This document shows, piece by piece, positions 27,793 to 37,159 of a stretch of DNA of 64,000 nt (positions within the stretch are counted from its first letter, which is position 1; each line of letters starts with the position of its first letter). This DNA is from Croceitalea dokdonensis DOKDO 023 (GTDB lineage: Bacteria > Bacteroidota > Bacteroidia > Flavobacteriales > Flavobacteriaceae). The translations under genes and the position numbers were made by a program. The DNA is taken from contig NZ_LDJX01000005.1 in NCBI RefSeq assembly GCF_001306415.1, positions 310,001-374,000 on the forward strand. Direction: 5' to 3'. The notes below the pieces were generated by a model. The model saw only the letters and a program-made list of their open reading frames with translations. It did not search any database and was not told the DNA's origin.

Positions 27793-30329
27793 AAGGAAAT
27801 CCTGACACTGGCATTAGGGGTTAGGCCCAGGGAAACATTTTCCACCGTTTCTATTTCATTGGCGTCATTAAGACGGAAATAACTGTTAAGGATGTTGGTT
27901 CTGTCTAGAATATTTAGAAGTGACATGGCAATGTCAATTTTTGCAACACGGTTTAAGTGGTATTGATATTTGGCAGAGGCGTCCACCCTTATGTATTCTG
28001 GGAGGCGGGAACTGTTGGATGGTCGAAAATTAATTTTGGGCGGGAATTCGCTGTCATTGATTGGGGTTAGTTCATCAGGTCTGGTAATGGGTATCCCGGT
28101 TCTATAGGTAGCGCCAAGGCCAAATTCAAAGTTTTCTAAAGTGTAGGTCCCGGAGAGGTTTACGGTATGCCGCACATCCAAATTGTTGGGAAACCTCATG
28201 GGGGTCAGGGATGCAAACATATATTCATTTTTATTATACGTATAGCTTAACCACGCACTGTAATTATTCCATTTTTGATTAAGGAGTACTTCGGTCCCGT
28301 ACACTTGGTAATTTCCAATTTCCCCGTTAAATTGATTTTGGTTTTGAAAGCCCTGTGTTCTGGTGCTAATGCCAGTAACAAATTTGTAAAACCCTTCCAG
28401 CCCAAAATAAAAACCGTTCCTTGCATAATTAACGCCCATAGAGCCTTGTTTGCTCTGCGTTATGGGCAATTCGTTATCATCGGACAAAATCCATCGGCGT
28501 TTTTCAATACCCAAAAAATTCTGTTCAAGGTCTATGACCTGGTTGGTGGTCTGGCTTTTGAATTCCCCCAAAAGGGAACCTCTCCAATAGTCTGCCAGTT
28601 TAAAGTTTAGGGTTAACCTGGGTTCTATCAGTAGTTTTGAAAACGTATCCCTATTTTCAATGAAATTTAGCCTGGTGCCCAATCCAAAGATAATGCCGTC
28701 ATTGGCGGTGTTGTACTGAAATTGGGTAAAAGGTGCATGAATACGTATTACTCCTTTTACATCACTTTGAAATGCCGGGGTTGTAACGTTGGCCGTATTA
28801 GTGATGCCGGTTTCTGTGTATTGGTAGCCATTGGTCCAATTCACTCTGTCCGATACGCGCAGTTGGGTCTCCAGTTTTATGGACGTTTCCTCCACCGTAT
28901 TTTTTTGAAACAGTTGTTGTGACGGGTTTGGAAATACATTTTCCGCCTCAAGGTTGTAATTGGTGTAGTAGGCATTTACAAGGGAAGAAAAATTAGAACT
29001 CCATTGGCTTTGAAGCTGTACACCTGCGGAAAGGTTGGTTTGGTCCAGCAAGCTTTGTGTTGTTTCCATGAATTCATTGTCTGTTCTGCTAAAATCCAGG
29101 TCGTTGGCTATGGACAGAAAACTAAGCCTTATTTTCTGATTTTCGTTGATGTCATACAATACCTTTCCGGAAAAATCATAGAAATAAAAGGTTTCATCCG
29201 TTTCGATATTTTCGTTGGCGGCTCTGTTTTCAATTTGGGTGTCTTGAAAGATCCTATTGGTAAAACTGGAGTAGGCCGGGGTGTTAAGGATATCCGTAAT
29301 GGAACGCCTTGCAGAAAATTGAAATCCCAGTTTTTCCGTAATCGGTATTTGTGCAAAGGCATCTGCATTTATAAAGTTGATGCCTGCTCCACCAGTGATG
29401 CCGTTTGCAATTTCGTTTTTGGTTTCCATGTTAATGACGCTGCTCACACCGTCACCATAGGATGTTGGGGTGCCATTTTTAAAGACCGTGACCTTATCGG
29501 TCAGGTAGGGATTAAATGCGGAAATCAACCCAAAAAAATGTCCAGATTGGTACATCTTAATGCCGTTCCAAAGGATAAGGTTTTGATCATTGGTGCCACC
29601 ACGAACGTTAATGTCCGATACGGTTTCGTTGACGCTTTTAATGCCTGGCAATGCTTGGATACTTTGCAATACATCTGGCTCAATGACACCGGGCAAAGCA
29701 CCAAGTTTACTGGTGTTAAGGGTTATGCTTCCGTTGGGTTGCTTCTTGATGCCCCTAGTCAGGTACTCGTAGATAACAACCTCATTCAACTGCTCTACGT
29801 ATTGCGATAACAAAATTTCCTTACAGCCTTGGGATTTCAGCAATTCTGAGACAGAAACGTATTTGGTAAGATAGCCCAGGTACCTAATTTTTAAACTTTG
29901 TTTTCTTGGAACGTTTGCTAAGTTAAAGTAGCCCTCTGCGTCCGTTACCAGGGAAGTTTTGGTTCCTAAAACTTCGATAGTGGCGCCGGCCACGGTATTT
30001 TTTGCAAAATTGTCCAAGACCCTCCCGCAAACGGTTACCTTGTCCTTCTGGGCAATCGTATAATAGCGCTTATTGAGTTCTTTAATGTCCAGTCCGGTCT
30101 GTTGCCTAAGTTGTTCCAAAATGGCAATTAGGCTGCGGTTTTCCAAAATGTTGGATACTTCAATACCGGCCACCGTATCATCTACGTAAGAAAACTTGAT
30201 ATTAAAATCACGTTCCAATTGGGAAAGGAAGGTAGCTAAGGGAATTTTGGTTGTTTCTTGCGCGTTCCCATAAAGAGGAACAACAAGAAGTATTCCTAAA
30301 CATAGCTTGGTAATATGCTTAGTGAGCAT
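27789..30329 (-). CDS. TonB-dependent outer-membrane receptor with STN domain (FecA type)
   Basis: Outer-membrane transducer/transporter, ~846 residues from MLTKHITKLCLGILLVVPLY (start 30329; upstream Mets at 30338 and 30359 are alternatives inside fecR). After the signal peptide come a secretin/TonB N-terminal (STN) domain (IPLATFLSQLERDFNIKFSY), a carboxypeptidase-like regulatory domain (VCGRVLDNFAKNTVAGATIE), a plug (IQALPGIKSVNETVSDINVR) and a beta barrel ending in Phe (NASVRISF). The STN domain signals through FecR to the sigma factor upstream. No SusD-like partner follows, so a glycan-uptake role is not implied; the ligand is unknown. Confidence 0.9.
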   Translation of the reverse strand: MLTKHITKLCLGILLVVPLYGNAQETTKIPLATFLSQLERDFNIKFSYVDDTVAGIEVSNILENRSLIAILEQLRQQTGLDIKELNKRYYTIAQKDKVTVCGRVLDNFAKNTVAGATIEVLGTKTSLVTDAEGYFNLANVPRKQSLKIRYLGYLTKYVSVSELLKSQGCKEILLSQYVEQLNEVVIYEYLTRGIKKQPNGSITLNTSKLGALPGVIEPDVLQSIQALPGIKSVNETVSDINVRGGTNDQNLILWNGIKMYQSGHFFGLISAFNPYLTDKVTVFKNGTPTSYGDGVSSVINMETKNEIANGITGGAGINFINADAFAQIPITEKLGFQFSARRSITDILNTPAYSSFTNRIFQDTQIENRAANENIETDETFYFYDFSGKVLYDINENQKIRLSFLSIANDLDFSRTDNEFMETTQSLLDQTNLSAGVQLQSQWSSNFSSLVNAYYTNYNLEAENVFPNPSQQLFQKNTVEETSIKLETQLRVSDRVNWTNGYQYTETGITNTANVTTPAFQSDVKGVIRIHAPFTQFQYNTANDGIIFGLGTRLNFIENRDTFSKLLIEPRLTLNFKLADYWRGSLLGEFKSQTTNQVIDLEQNFLGIEKRRWILSDDNELPITQSKQGSMGVNYARNGFYFGLEGFYKFVTGISTRTQGFQNQNQFNGEIGNYQVYGTEVLLNQKWNNYSAWLSYTYNKNEYMFASLTPMRFPNNLDVRHTVNLSGTYTLENFEFGLGATYRTGIPITRPDELTPINDSEFPPKINFRPSNSSRLPEYIRVDASAKYQYHLNRVAKIDIAMSLLNILDRTNILNSYFRLNDANEIETVENVSLGLTPNASVRISF

Positions 30330-31236
30330 CTTTTCCATGGAAAAGCACCTTGTCTTCACTTAGGGTATAGCTCATTTGTGAAGGTGCACTTATACTTTCT
30401 AATGCTATTTTTAAATTGGTGTTGCTAAATGTGCCGGTAAATAGCGCTTTACTGTCTATGTCTTCTTGGTAAATGACTTCAATATCATATTGGCGTGCCA
30501 ACTCCTCAAAAACATATTTTAAAGGAATGCTTTCAAAAGAACTTTCATTATTGAGCCAAGCGGGCACAGCATCAACACTATTGGTTTGTTGTCTAATCTT
30601 GCCGTCAATGACCGCAAAAGAGTTGCCGGCAGCTAACCTATACTCTTGCTGGTTGTAGTCCACGCGCACCAAACCTTCATAGCAGCTTACTTTAAAAAAG
30701 CCATCTCGCTGCGCCACATTAAATTCCGTTCCCAGCACCGTAACTTCCCCAAGTGTTGTCTGTACCGTAAACTTTTTTCCCTTGGCCACTTTAAAAAAGG
30801 CTTCCCCTTCCAATGTTAACTTCCTTTGTTTTTTCCAGTCTTTTTTGCCAAAACTAAGCTTGGAATCTGCATTTAAAACTACCTCAGAGGCATCGGGCAG
30901 ACTAATATTGGTCTGCTCCGCAAGTTGGGTAGCGTAGGTGACATCCAAGGAATTCAGGTAAAAGTAAGAGCCAACCAACATCACGGCGATTACCGCCGCT
31001 ATTTTTAAAAATTGTTTATAGGGATTGAGCGGGATTACTTTTTGGGTAGTTGCCCTTTGGGTATTTTGGAATTCTTGCCATGCGTCATCCACCTTAAAAT
31101 CAGGCGCCTTCATTCGATTGCTCGCCTCTTTTATTTTGACATAGGAAGCGTATCCTTCCGTTTTCTTAAATTCGGAAAGCTCCTCTTCGGTCAGCTCGTT
31201 GTTAAGCCATTTGGCCAAGTAGTTTTCTTGCATCAT
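30319..31236 (-). CDS. FecR-family anti-sigma regulator
   Basis: The protein has 305 residues. An N-terminal cytoplasmic helical part (ENYLAKWLNNELTEEELSEF) precedes one transmembrane segment (IAAVIAVMLVGSYFYL, about residues 75-92). The periplasmic FecR domain (LTLEGEAFFKVAKGKKFTVQ) and a DUF4974-like C-terminus (IPLKYVFEELARQYDIEVIY) follow. It relays the state of the receptor's STN domain to the sigma factor. Its stop overlaps the receptor start, suggesting coupling. A 209-nt gap separates it from the sigma gene. Confidence 0.92.
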   Translation of the reverse strand: MMQENYLAKWLNNELTEEELSEFKKTEGYASYVKIKEASNRMKAPDFKVDDAWQEFQNTQRATTQKVIPLNPYKQFLKIAAVIAVMLVGSYFYLNSLDVTYATQLAEQTNISLPDASEVVLNADSKLSFGKKDWKKQRKLTLEGEAFFKVAKGKKFTVQTTLGEVTVLGTEFNVAQRDGFFKVSCYEGLVRVDYNQQEYRLAAGNSFAVIDGKIRQQTNSVDAVPAWLNNESSFESIPLKYVFEELARQYDIEVIYQEDIDSKALFTGTFSNTNLKIALESISAPSQMSYTLSEDKVLFHGKDAH

Positions 31237-31445
31237 ACTATAGGTAACCTATTAATAACAATTCAGCTTTAAAAAACCCTACCATTTTTTACGTTTGAGT
31301 CCAAATTCAATGTCAAATACGCTATTTGCGTTACACGTTGCTTTAAGCTTCTATTTATTCTCTTCTCCTTTTCCATACTTAAGAATCAAGATCAAATTTT
31401 ACGTTCCACCTCAGACCTATCGTTAGACATTGGGTGAGCCCTGGA

Positions 31446-31946
31446 TTAAATGCCATCAATCTTTTCTCGCAATGATTTTAAGGCCAGGTGCATTCTTTTT
31501 TCAATGGCCTTAACACTTACTCCTTCCATCTGGGCAATTTCAGCATATTTTTTTCCGTCGATGCGGTTCAGTAAAAACGTGGTTCTTTGGTTTTCTGGCA
31601 AGGCGTTCAGTGCATGGTCCAGCTTAAGTTGGAATTCTTTTTCCTCCATCAAAAATTCCGGGGACTCCTTTATAATACCGTTACCTTGTCTTTCTGCATA
31701 TTTCAATTTCACCTTTTCTGCTTTAAGCACGTTCAGGTACAAATTGTTGGAAACGGTGTAAAGAAAGGATTTTGCTTTTTGCGGTGCCACTTTAGCACAG
31801 TTTTCCCAAAGTTTTACAAAGGCTTCCTGGACGGCATCATTTGCTTTTTCTTCATTACCGTACTTATAATATATGAAGTTGAAAATCGTTTTTGAATAAG
31901 ACTGGAAGACCTGACTAAAAGTTTTTTCTTCACAAACATTTTCCAT
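31446..31946 (-). CDS. ECF RNA polymerase sigma factor (FecI/RpoE-like)
   Basis: The protein has 166 residues starting MENVCEEKTFSQVF at 31946. A longer frame to 32057 (203 residues) has a hydrophobic, non-sigma N-terminus and would reach the divergent gene's start. Sigma region 2 carries FNFIYYKYGNEEKANDAVQEAFVKLWEN. Region 4 carries LPENQRTTFLLNRIDGKKYAEIA and a helix-turn-helix (GVSVKAIEKRMHLALKSL). It is the first gene of the sigma-FecR-receptor cassette. A 112-nt region separates it from the divergent acidic lipoprotein. Confidence 0.92.
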   Translation of the reverse strand: MENVCEEKTFSQVFQSYSKTIFNFIYYKYGNEEKANDAVQEAFVKLWENCAKVAPQKAKSFLYTVSNNLYLNVLKAEKVKLKYAERQGNGIIKESPEFLMEEKEFQLKLDHALNALPENQRTTFLLNRIDGKKYAEIAQMEGVSVKAIEKRMHLALKSLREKIDGI

Positions 31947-32058
31947 AAGTGCCTGATTGCATGTTTCCAAAGGTATTTGAAAAAAAATTAAAATAGCAAG
32001 TAGGGTTTCACTTCCAAAAGTTGTTTTAGGGTTGTAGTAATTAAAAATCCAAATCATT

Positions 32059-33852
32059 ATGAAAACGTTCGCAACTAAATTAATTTACTTAAGTGCTGCG
32101 GTTTTGGCGCTTACGATAACATCTTGTCAGGAAGAGTTTGAAGATGTGGGAGGTACCCCAGACCAACAGAACGAGGCTGCATTGACGGAGACAACGGTTG
32201 ATCTCATTTCCAAGACTTCTTCCAATGATGGTTCTTTTGATAATATTGCCGATGGTGCAAGTTGTATCGCGGTTCAGTTTCCATATACGGTAGACGTGGC
32301 GGGAATACAGCTTACTATAGATTCCAAGGAGGATTTGGAATTGATCGAGGAGATTTTTGATGAGTTTGATGATGATTTGGATGAGCTGGATTTTATTTTT
32401 CCCATTACGGTTACCTTGGCAGATTATACGGAGGTGGTCATTGAAAATGAAGCGGCACTTCGTGAACTTGCCGCACAATGCCAAGAAGGGGGCAGTGATG
32501 ACGATATAGAATGTATAGATTTTGTGTATCCCATCACCTTGTTCACCTTTGATGTAGCCGACCAAATCTCCAATACATTTACCATTAACAGCGACCGGGA
32601 ATTAAGATTGTTCTTTAAGGAACAGCGAGATTCTAATGATTTGGTAAGTATTGATTATCCAGTGACCTTGAAAAAGGCAGATGGGACAGAAATTACGGTA
32701 GCCAGCAATGTGGAACTGGCAAGGGCCCTAGAACAGGCAGAAGATGCTTGTGATGAGGATGATGACAATGACTATAACGATGATGACTGCGAGACTTGTT
32801 CCAATGAGCGGGTTAAAGAGGCCTTGGTTTCCTGTGGCGCTTGGGACATTCTGGAGTTTGAAAGAAATGATGCAGACCTCATAAGTGATTATGCTACCGC
32901 TACGTTATTTTTTAATGTGGAAGGTGGTTTGCTCGTGGTGCAAAATGGAATGCAGTTTCAGGGCAATTATTCCATTTCTGGGGAGGGTAATGCCATTTTG
33001 GTGACCCTAAACGTGCCAGAATTGCCAGATTTTAATCTAGAATGGCACTTGGCCGAGGTAGACTTTGACGAATCTTACAAGGAAATAGATTTGATCAAAG
33101 GAGACGGTAACGTATTGGAGCTTAAAAGTTTATGTGGTGAAGAGGAGCAAGGCGAAGACCCAGATACCCTGCGAGAAATTTTAAAAGAGTGTTCTTGGAT
33201 CATTAGAAAAGTAGAACTACAAGATGAAGAAATAGACAGGTTATTGGGCTTTGAATTTGAGTTTTTACCGGATAACGTAGCTACCTTAAGCAATGGTATC
33301 ACTACTGGCCAAGGTACTTGGGAAGTTGGGTACAATGAGGACCAGGTATTGGCTTTGCTGATATCTTTTGGGGATGAACCTGCAGTAAATTTCAACTGGC
33401 CACTACGGGAATTGACCAACGATCGCCTAAAATTTGAGGTGGAGGAAATAGGATATGAATTAATCCTGCAACGGGAGTGTAACGAAAGCGCCGGAGATGA
33501 AAGCGTGGCCGAGATAAGGAACTTTATGCTCGGAGGCCTATGGAATGTTACCCTGTACGAGGACGAAGGTGAAAATGAAACGGAGGATTACGCGGGTATG
33601 GACTTTGGTTTCTCAAATTTCAATCAAGTAGAGGTTTCTGTGAACGATGACCCCATTATTGCAGGCGTCTGGAGAGTGTTGAGGGATGCAAACGGCAACG
33701 TGCAGCTGTTCCTAAACCTTGGAGATGCCGAACCCTTTGAAGATTTGACCGAGGCTTGGTTCGTTGGTGAAACCACTGCAAACAGCATTGAACTTATTTA
33801 TGAAGACGAAAACATCAACTTTAAAAAACTGGTGTTCCAAAGAAAAATGTAA
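32059..33852 (+). CDS. Very acidic tandem-module lipoprotein (two Cys-bracketed modules plus three lipocalin-like modules)
   Basis: I do not recognise this as a named family. It has 597 residues. A lipoprotein signal ends LALTITSC (Cys23). Residues 69-141 and 152-231 are two related modules, each opening with Cys-Ile and closing with Cys. Each contains two half-repeats starting with an aromatic-Pro-x-Thr motif (FPYT 74, FPIT 114, YPIT 157, YPVT 200). An Asp-rich linker (232-248) has a CETC pair. Residues ~252-359, 370-474 and 485-597 are three lipocalin-like beta units (W/G-x-W start, W-x-L-x-E near the end). A surface or periplasmic binding role is inferred. It is divergent from the sigma/FecR/receptor cassette. 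Confidence 0.8.
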   Translation: MKTFATKLIYLSAAVLALTITSCQEEFEDVGGTPDQQNEAALTETTVDLISKTSSNDGSFDNIADGASCIAVQFPYTVDVAGIQLTIDSKEDLELIEEIFDEFDDDLDELDFIFPITVTLADYTEVVIENEAALRELAAQCQEGGSDDDIECIDFVYPITLFTFDVADQISNTFTINSDRELRLFFKEQRDSNDLVSIDYPVTLKKADGTEITVASNVELARALEQAEDACDEDDDNDYNDDDCETCSNERVKEALVSCGAWDILEFERNDADLISDYATATLFFNVEGGLLVVQNGMQFQGNYSISGEGNAILVTLNVPELPDFNLEWHLAEVDFDESYKEIDLIKGDGNVLELKSLCGEEEQGEDPDTLREILKECSWIIRKVELQDEEIDRLLGFEFEFLPDNVATLSNGITTGQGTWEVGYNEDQVLALLISFGDEPAVNFNWPLRELTNDRLKFEVEEIGYELILQRECNESAGDESVAEIRNFMLGGLWNVTLYEDEGENETEDYAGMDFGFSNFNQVEVSVNDDPIIAGVWRVLRDANGNVQLFLNLGDAEPFEDLTEAWFVGETTANSIELIYEDENINFKKLVFQRKM

Positions 33853-33879
33853 CCTTTTTTGCCCCATATCAAAGGTGTA

Positions 33880-33907
33880 AAGGGCGGTTGTTCGACAAAT
33901 CGCCCTT
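33880..33907. repeat. Hairpin after the acidic lipoprotein gene
   Basis: AAGGGCG (33880-33886) and CGCCCTT (33901-33907) are perfect 7-bp arms with a 14-nt loop. There is no clear T-run, so it is only a weak terminator candidate. Confidence 0.4.
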
Positions 33908-33982
33908 CATAAAATATATCGTCCCAAACGAGTCATAAACAAACCAAAAAGCTTGGCAAAAAAAAGTTGAACATAAAGAATA

Positions 33983-34453
33983 ATGAAAATGAAATTAATC
34001 AAATTAAGTTTAGTACTAATGGCGCTATCACTATTCATAGCCTGTGATAAAGATGATGATAATGACGTAATGCAACAACAATTTAGCACTGCGGATGTTA
34101 CCGCCTTAAGTTCAATTACCAATGTTGGAACGTGGAGGGTCAGCAGTTTTATAGAGGATGGTGATAATATTACCAGCGTTTTTTCAGGGTTTAGCTTCAC
34201 ATTTAACGATGATGGTACCCTTGTGGTGGATAATGGTACGCTAACCCTAAACGGAACCTGGCAGATTACCTATGATGATGACCGGGATGATGTTGAATTT
34301 GAGGTTTCCATTTCCACATCAATGGGCGATTTGGATGAAGATTTTGATGAACTTTCAGAAGATTGGTACATCATTACCTATTCGGATACCCGTATTCAAT
34401 TATCGGAAGATGACGATGACGATGACGACATCCTCATTTTAGAGCGAATTTAA
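33983..34453 (+). CDS. Small acidic lipocalin-like lipoprotein
   Basis: The protein has 156 residues. A lipoprotein signal ends LSLFIAC (Cys21), followed by an Asp run. One lipocalin-like unit (from VGTWRVSSFIEDGD, through FTFNDDGTLVVDNG and GTWQITYDDD) closes with another Asp run and ILILERI. The unit has the same layout as the three C-terminal modules of the preceding lipoprotein, so the two genes are probably related by domain duplication. Function is unknown; Asp clusters could bind cations, but this is inference. Confidence 0.78.
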   Translation: MKMKLIKLSLVLMALSLFIACDKDDDNDVMQQQFSTADVTALSSITNVGTWRVSSFIEDGDNITSVFSGFSFTFNDDGTLVVDNGTLTLNGTWQITYDDDRDDVEFEVSISTSMGDLDEDFDELSEDWYIITYSDTRIQLSEDDDDDDDILILERI

Positions 34454-34477
34454 AGAGCGGAGTGCCTATTAATAATA

Positions 34478-34504
34478 AAGCGACCTTTTTGGTCGCTTTT
34501 TTTG
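34478..34504 (+). terminator. Rho-independent terminator before ffh
   Basis: AAGCGACC and GGTCGCTT arms around a 5-T loop, then a T-run. It ends the lipoprotein transcript. Confidence 0.9.
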
Positions 34505-34548
34505 TTTTTGGACCAGGTGGACGTTCACCCAATTCAAGCAGTAATGCT

Positions 34549-34556
34549 TAAATTTG
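34549..34556 (+). promoter_or_regulatory. Candidate -7 box for ffh
   Basis: TAAATTTG is a perfect TAnnTTTG match, 25 nt before the ffh start. No matching -33 TTG is visible at 17-23 nt. Confidence 0.4.
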
Positions 34557-34581
34557 TGCTACTTAAAAATTAGGAAAGCAT

Positions 34582-35910
34582 ATGTTTGATAATTTAAGCG
34601 ATAAGTTAGATAAGGCCTTACACGTCCTAAAAGGACACGGACAAATTACGGAGATCAATGTGGCAGAAACGTTGAAAGAGGTAAGGCGCGCTCTGCTTGA
34701 TGCTGATGTTAATTTTAAGATAGCCAAAGAGTTTACCAATAGGGTTAAGGAAAAAGCGCTGGGTCAGAATGTACTTACCAATTTGCAGCCTGGCCAGTTA
34801 ATGGTGAAGATCGTTAAGGATGAGCTTACGGAACTTATGGGCGGTGATGCGGAAGGTATCGATCTTTCCAGTACCCCATCCGTAATTTTAATGTCTGGTT
34901 TACAGGGTTCCGGTAAAACCACGTTTTCTGGAAAATTGGCCAATTTTCTAAAGAAGAAAAAGAACAGGAAATCACTTTTGGTTGCCTGTGACGTCTACCG
35001 TCCGGCGGCCATAGACCAGTTGCACGTGGTGGGTGAGCAAATAGGGGTGGAAGTATATTCGGATAGGGGTAACACCGATCCCGTGGCCATAGCCAAGGCA
35101 GGTGTCGCGCACGCCAAAGCCATTGGCGCCAGTGTGGTCATCGTGGATACCGCAGGTCGTCTGGCCGTTGATGAGGTCATGATGACGGAAATCTCCAATA
35201 TCCATAAGGCCATTACACCCAATGAAACCCTTTTTGTGGTGGATTCCATGACGGGCCAGGATGCCGTGAACACGGCAAAGGCCTTTAACGATGTGCTGAA
35301 TTTTGATGGGGTCATCCTTACAAAATTAGATGGTGATACCCGCGGTGGTGCCGCCATTTCCATTAAATCCGTTGTTGATAAGCCCATAAAATTTATCGGC
35401 ACGGGAGAAAAAATGGAGGCCATAGACGTGTTCTACCCATCCCGTATGGCAGAACGTATTCTGGGCATGGGTGATGTGGTTTCCCTTGTGGAAAGGGCCC
35501 AAGAGCAGTTTGACGAGGAACAGGCCAGAAAAATCCAAAAAAAGATAGCCAAGAATAAGTTTGGATTCGATGATTTTTTGAGCCAAATCCAGCAAATAAA
35601 GAAAATGGGGAACATGAAAGACCTCATGGGGATGATTCCCGGTATGGGAAAAGCCTTAAAGGGCTTGGACATTGATGATGATGCCTTTAAACATATAGAG
35701 GCCATCATACATTCCATGACCCCGGATGAACGTTCCAACCCCTCCAAATTAAATACCAGCCGTAAAAAAAGGATTGCAAAAGGGAGCGGCCGCAGCATCC
35801 AAGACGTGAATCAATTATTAAAACAATTTGATCAAATGAGCAAGATGATGAAGATGATGCAAGGGGGCGGGGGCAAAAAAATGATGCAGATGATGCAGAA
35901 TATGAGGTAA
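34582..35910 (+). CDS. ffh: Signal recognition particle protein Ffh
   Basis: GTPase of the signal recognition particle that targets nascent membrane proteins to SecYEG. It has 442 residues. The N domain (MFDNLSDKLDKALHVLKGHG) is followed by the G domain with GLQGSGKTTFSGKLA, CDVYRPAAIDQL, VDTAGRLAVDE and TKLDGDTRGG. The M domain is Met-rich at the C-terminus (QMSKMMKMMQGGGGKKMMQ). It is a single-gene unit with its own promoter-like box. Confidence 0.98.
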   Translation: MFDNLSDKLDKALHVLKGHGQITEINVAETLKEVRRALLDADVNFKIAKEFTNRVKEKALGQNVLTNLQPGQLMVKIVKDELTELMGGDAEGIDLSSTPSVILMSGLQGSGKTTFSGKLANFLKKKKNRKSLLVACDVYRPAAIDQLHVVGEQIGVEVYSDRGNTDPVAIAKAGVAHAKAIGASVVIVDTAGRLAVDEVMMTEISNIHKAITPNETLFVVDSMTGQDAVNTAKAFNDVLNFDGVILTKLDGDTRGGAAISIKSVVDKPIKFIGTGEKMEAIDVFYPSRMAERILGMGDVVSLVERAQEQFDEEQARKIQKKIAKNKFGFDDFLSQIQQIKKMGNMKDLMGMIPGMGKALKGLDIDDDAFKHIEAIIHSMTPDERSNPSKLNTSRKKRIAKGSGRSIQDVNQLLKQFDQMSKMMKMMQGGGGKKMMQMMQNMR

Positions 35911-36018
35911 GTTCCCAAAAAGCAAACGGGAACCTAGGTGATTATTTTTAGGTTTTAGGTTGTTTTAGGTGGCATTTTATTCCCAATCACTAAACCAGTA
36001 ACACAGATATAAGAAAGA

Positions 36019-36903
36019 ATGAAGCTTTTAGACGGTAAAAAAATAGCAAACGATATCAAGGACGAAATAGCCGTTGAGGTTGCCAACATGAAGGCCGCTG
36101 GTGAAAAAGTACCACATTTGGCTGCCGTGCTGGTGGGTAATGACGGGGCAAGCCTCACCTATGTGGGCAGTAAAGTGCGCTCATGCAAGCGCATCGGCTT
36201 TGAATCCACCCTTATTCACCTACCAGAAGAAACCACGGAAGAAGACTTACTAAAACAGGTACAAGCCTTAAATGACAATGACGCTATTGATGGGTATATT
36301 GTGCAACTCCCCTTGCCTAGGCATATAGACGAGCAAAAAGTATTGATGGCCGTTGATCCCAATAAGGATGTAGACGGGTTTCATCCCACCAATTTTGGTA
36401 AAATGGCATTGGACATGCAGTCCTTTATCCCGGCCACCCCATTCGGAATCATGGAATTATTGCGCAGGTACCAGGTAGAAACGGAGGGAAAGCATACGGT
36501 GGTCATTGGCCGTAGCCATATCGTTGGGCGGCCTATAAGCATTCTTATGAGCCAAAAAGGCAAGGCTGCCAATTCCACGGTAACCCTTACCCATAGTAGA
36601 ACGCAGGATTTACGTGCCTACACCCAAAAAGCGGATATTATCGTTTCTGCCTTGGGAGTGCCAGATTTTTTAAAGGCAGACATGGTCAAGGAGGGCGTTG
36701 TAATCATTGATGTGGGCATTACCAGGGTGGCAGATGCCTCCCAAAAAAAGGGCTACTACATTACAGGGGATGTGGACTTTAACGAGGTTTCCAAAAAGGC
36801 GTCACATATAACACCGGTGCCTGGCGGGGTGGGTCCCATGACCATTGCCATGCTACTTAAAAACACCTTGTTGGCCAGGGAACGCCACAGTTCCCCAAGC
36901 TAA
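36019..36903 (+). CDS. folD: Bifunctional methylene-THF dehydrogenase / methenyl-THF cyclohydrolase
   Basis: Interconverts 5,10-methylene-, methenyl- and 10-formyl-tetrahydrofolate. It has 294 residues. The visible motifs are LTYVGSKVRSCKRIGFE with the catalytic Lys, QLPLPRHID, KDVDGFHP, IGRSHIVGRPIS in the Rossmann nucleotide loop, and TPVPGGVGPMTIAMLL at the C-terminus. It is about 108 nt downstream of ffh. Confidence 0.97.
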   Translation: MKLLDGKKIANDIKDEIAVEVANMKAAGEKVPHLAAVLVGNDGASLTYVGSKVRSCKRIGFESTLIHLPEETTEEDLLKQVQALNDNDAIDGYIVQLPLPRHIDEQKVLMAVDPNKDVDGFHPTNFGKMALDMQSFIPATPFGIMELLRRYQVETEGKHTVVIGRSHIVGRPISILMSQKGKAANSTVTLTHSRTQDLRAYTQKADIIVSALGVPDFLKADMVKEGVVIIDVGITRVADASQKKGYYITGDVDFNEVSKKASHITPVPGGVGPMTIAMLLKNTLLARERHSSPS

Positions 36904-36904
36904 A

Positions 36905-37039
36905 TTATGGCGTATTGGCCATATTCTGCTCTTCCGTAGGGTCCAAGAATTCTACCTCTTGTTCGCCTTCGTCATTGGTGCAACTGCCAACGGCCAAGGA
37001 AGAAAAGGCAACCGTGATTAAAAGTAAAATGATTTTCAT
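36905..37039 (-). CDS. 44-residue lipoprotein
   Basis: A short minus-strand frame encodes MKIILLLITVAFSSLAVGSC, then an acidic tail TNDEGEQEVEFLDPTEEQNM ending Thr-Pro. The hydrophobic stretch followed by V-G-S-C is a plausible lipobox with Cys20. It converges on folD with a 1-nt gap. No function can be assigned. Similar minimal lipoproteins are common in flavobacteria. Confidence 0.6.
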   Translation of the reverse strand: MKIILLLITVAFSSLAVGSCTNDEGEQEVEFLDPTEEQNMANTP

Positions 37040-37159
37040 GATTTGGGTTTTAGTAGGGGCCATGAGAAGGATTATAGGGCTATAACGCTTTACTTCAATG
37101 GCTTAGTATGGTGGCAGATGGGTTTATTTCCGTATCTTGAATCTAAATAGCCAGTCTTT

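Noticed and set aside
27789-32057. A SusC/SusD polysaccharide utilization locus
   Set aside because: The receptor has an STN domain and sigma/FecR partners but no SusD-like lipoprotein or glycoside hydrolase nearby.
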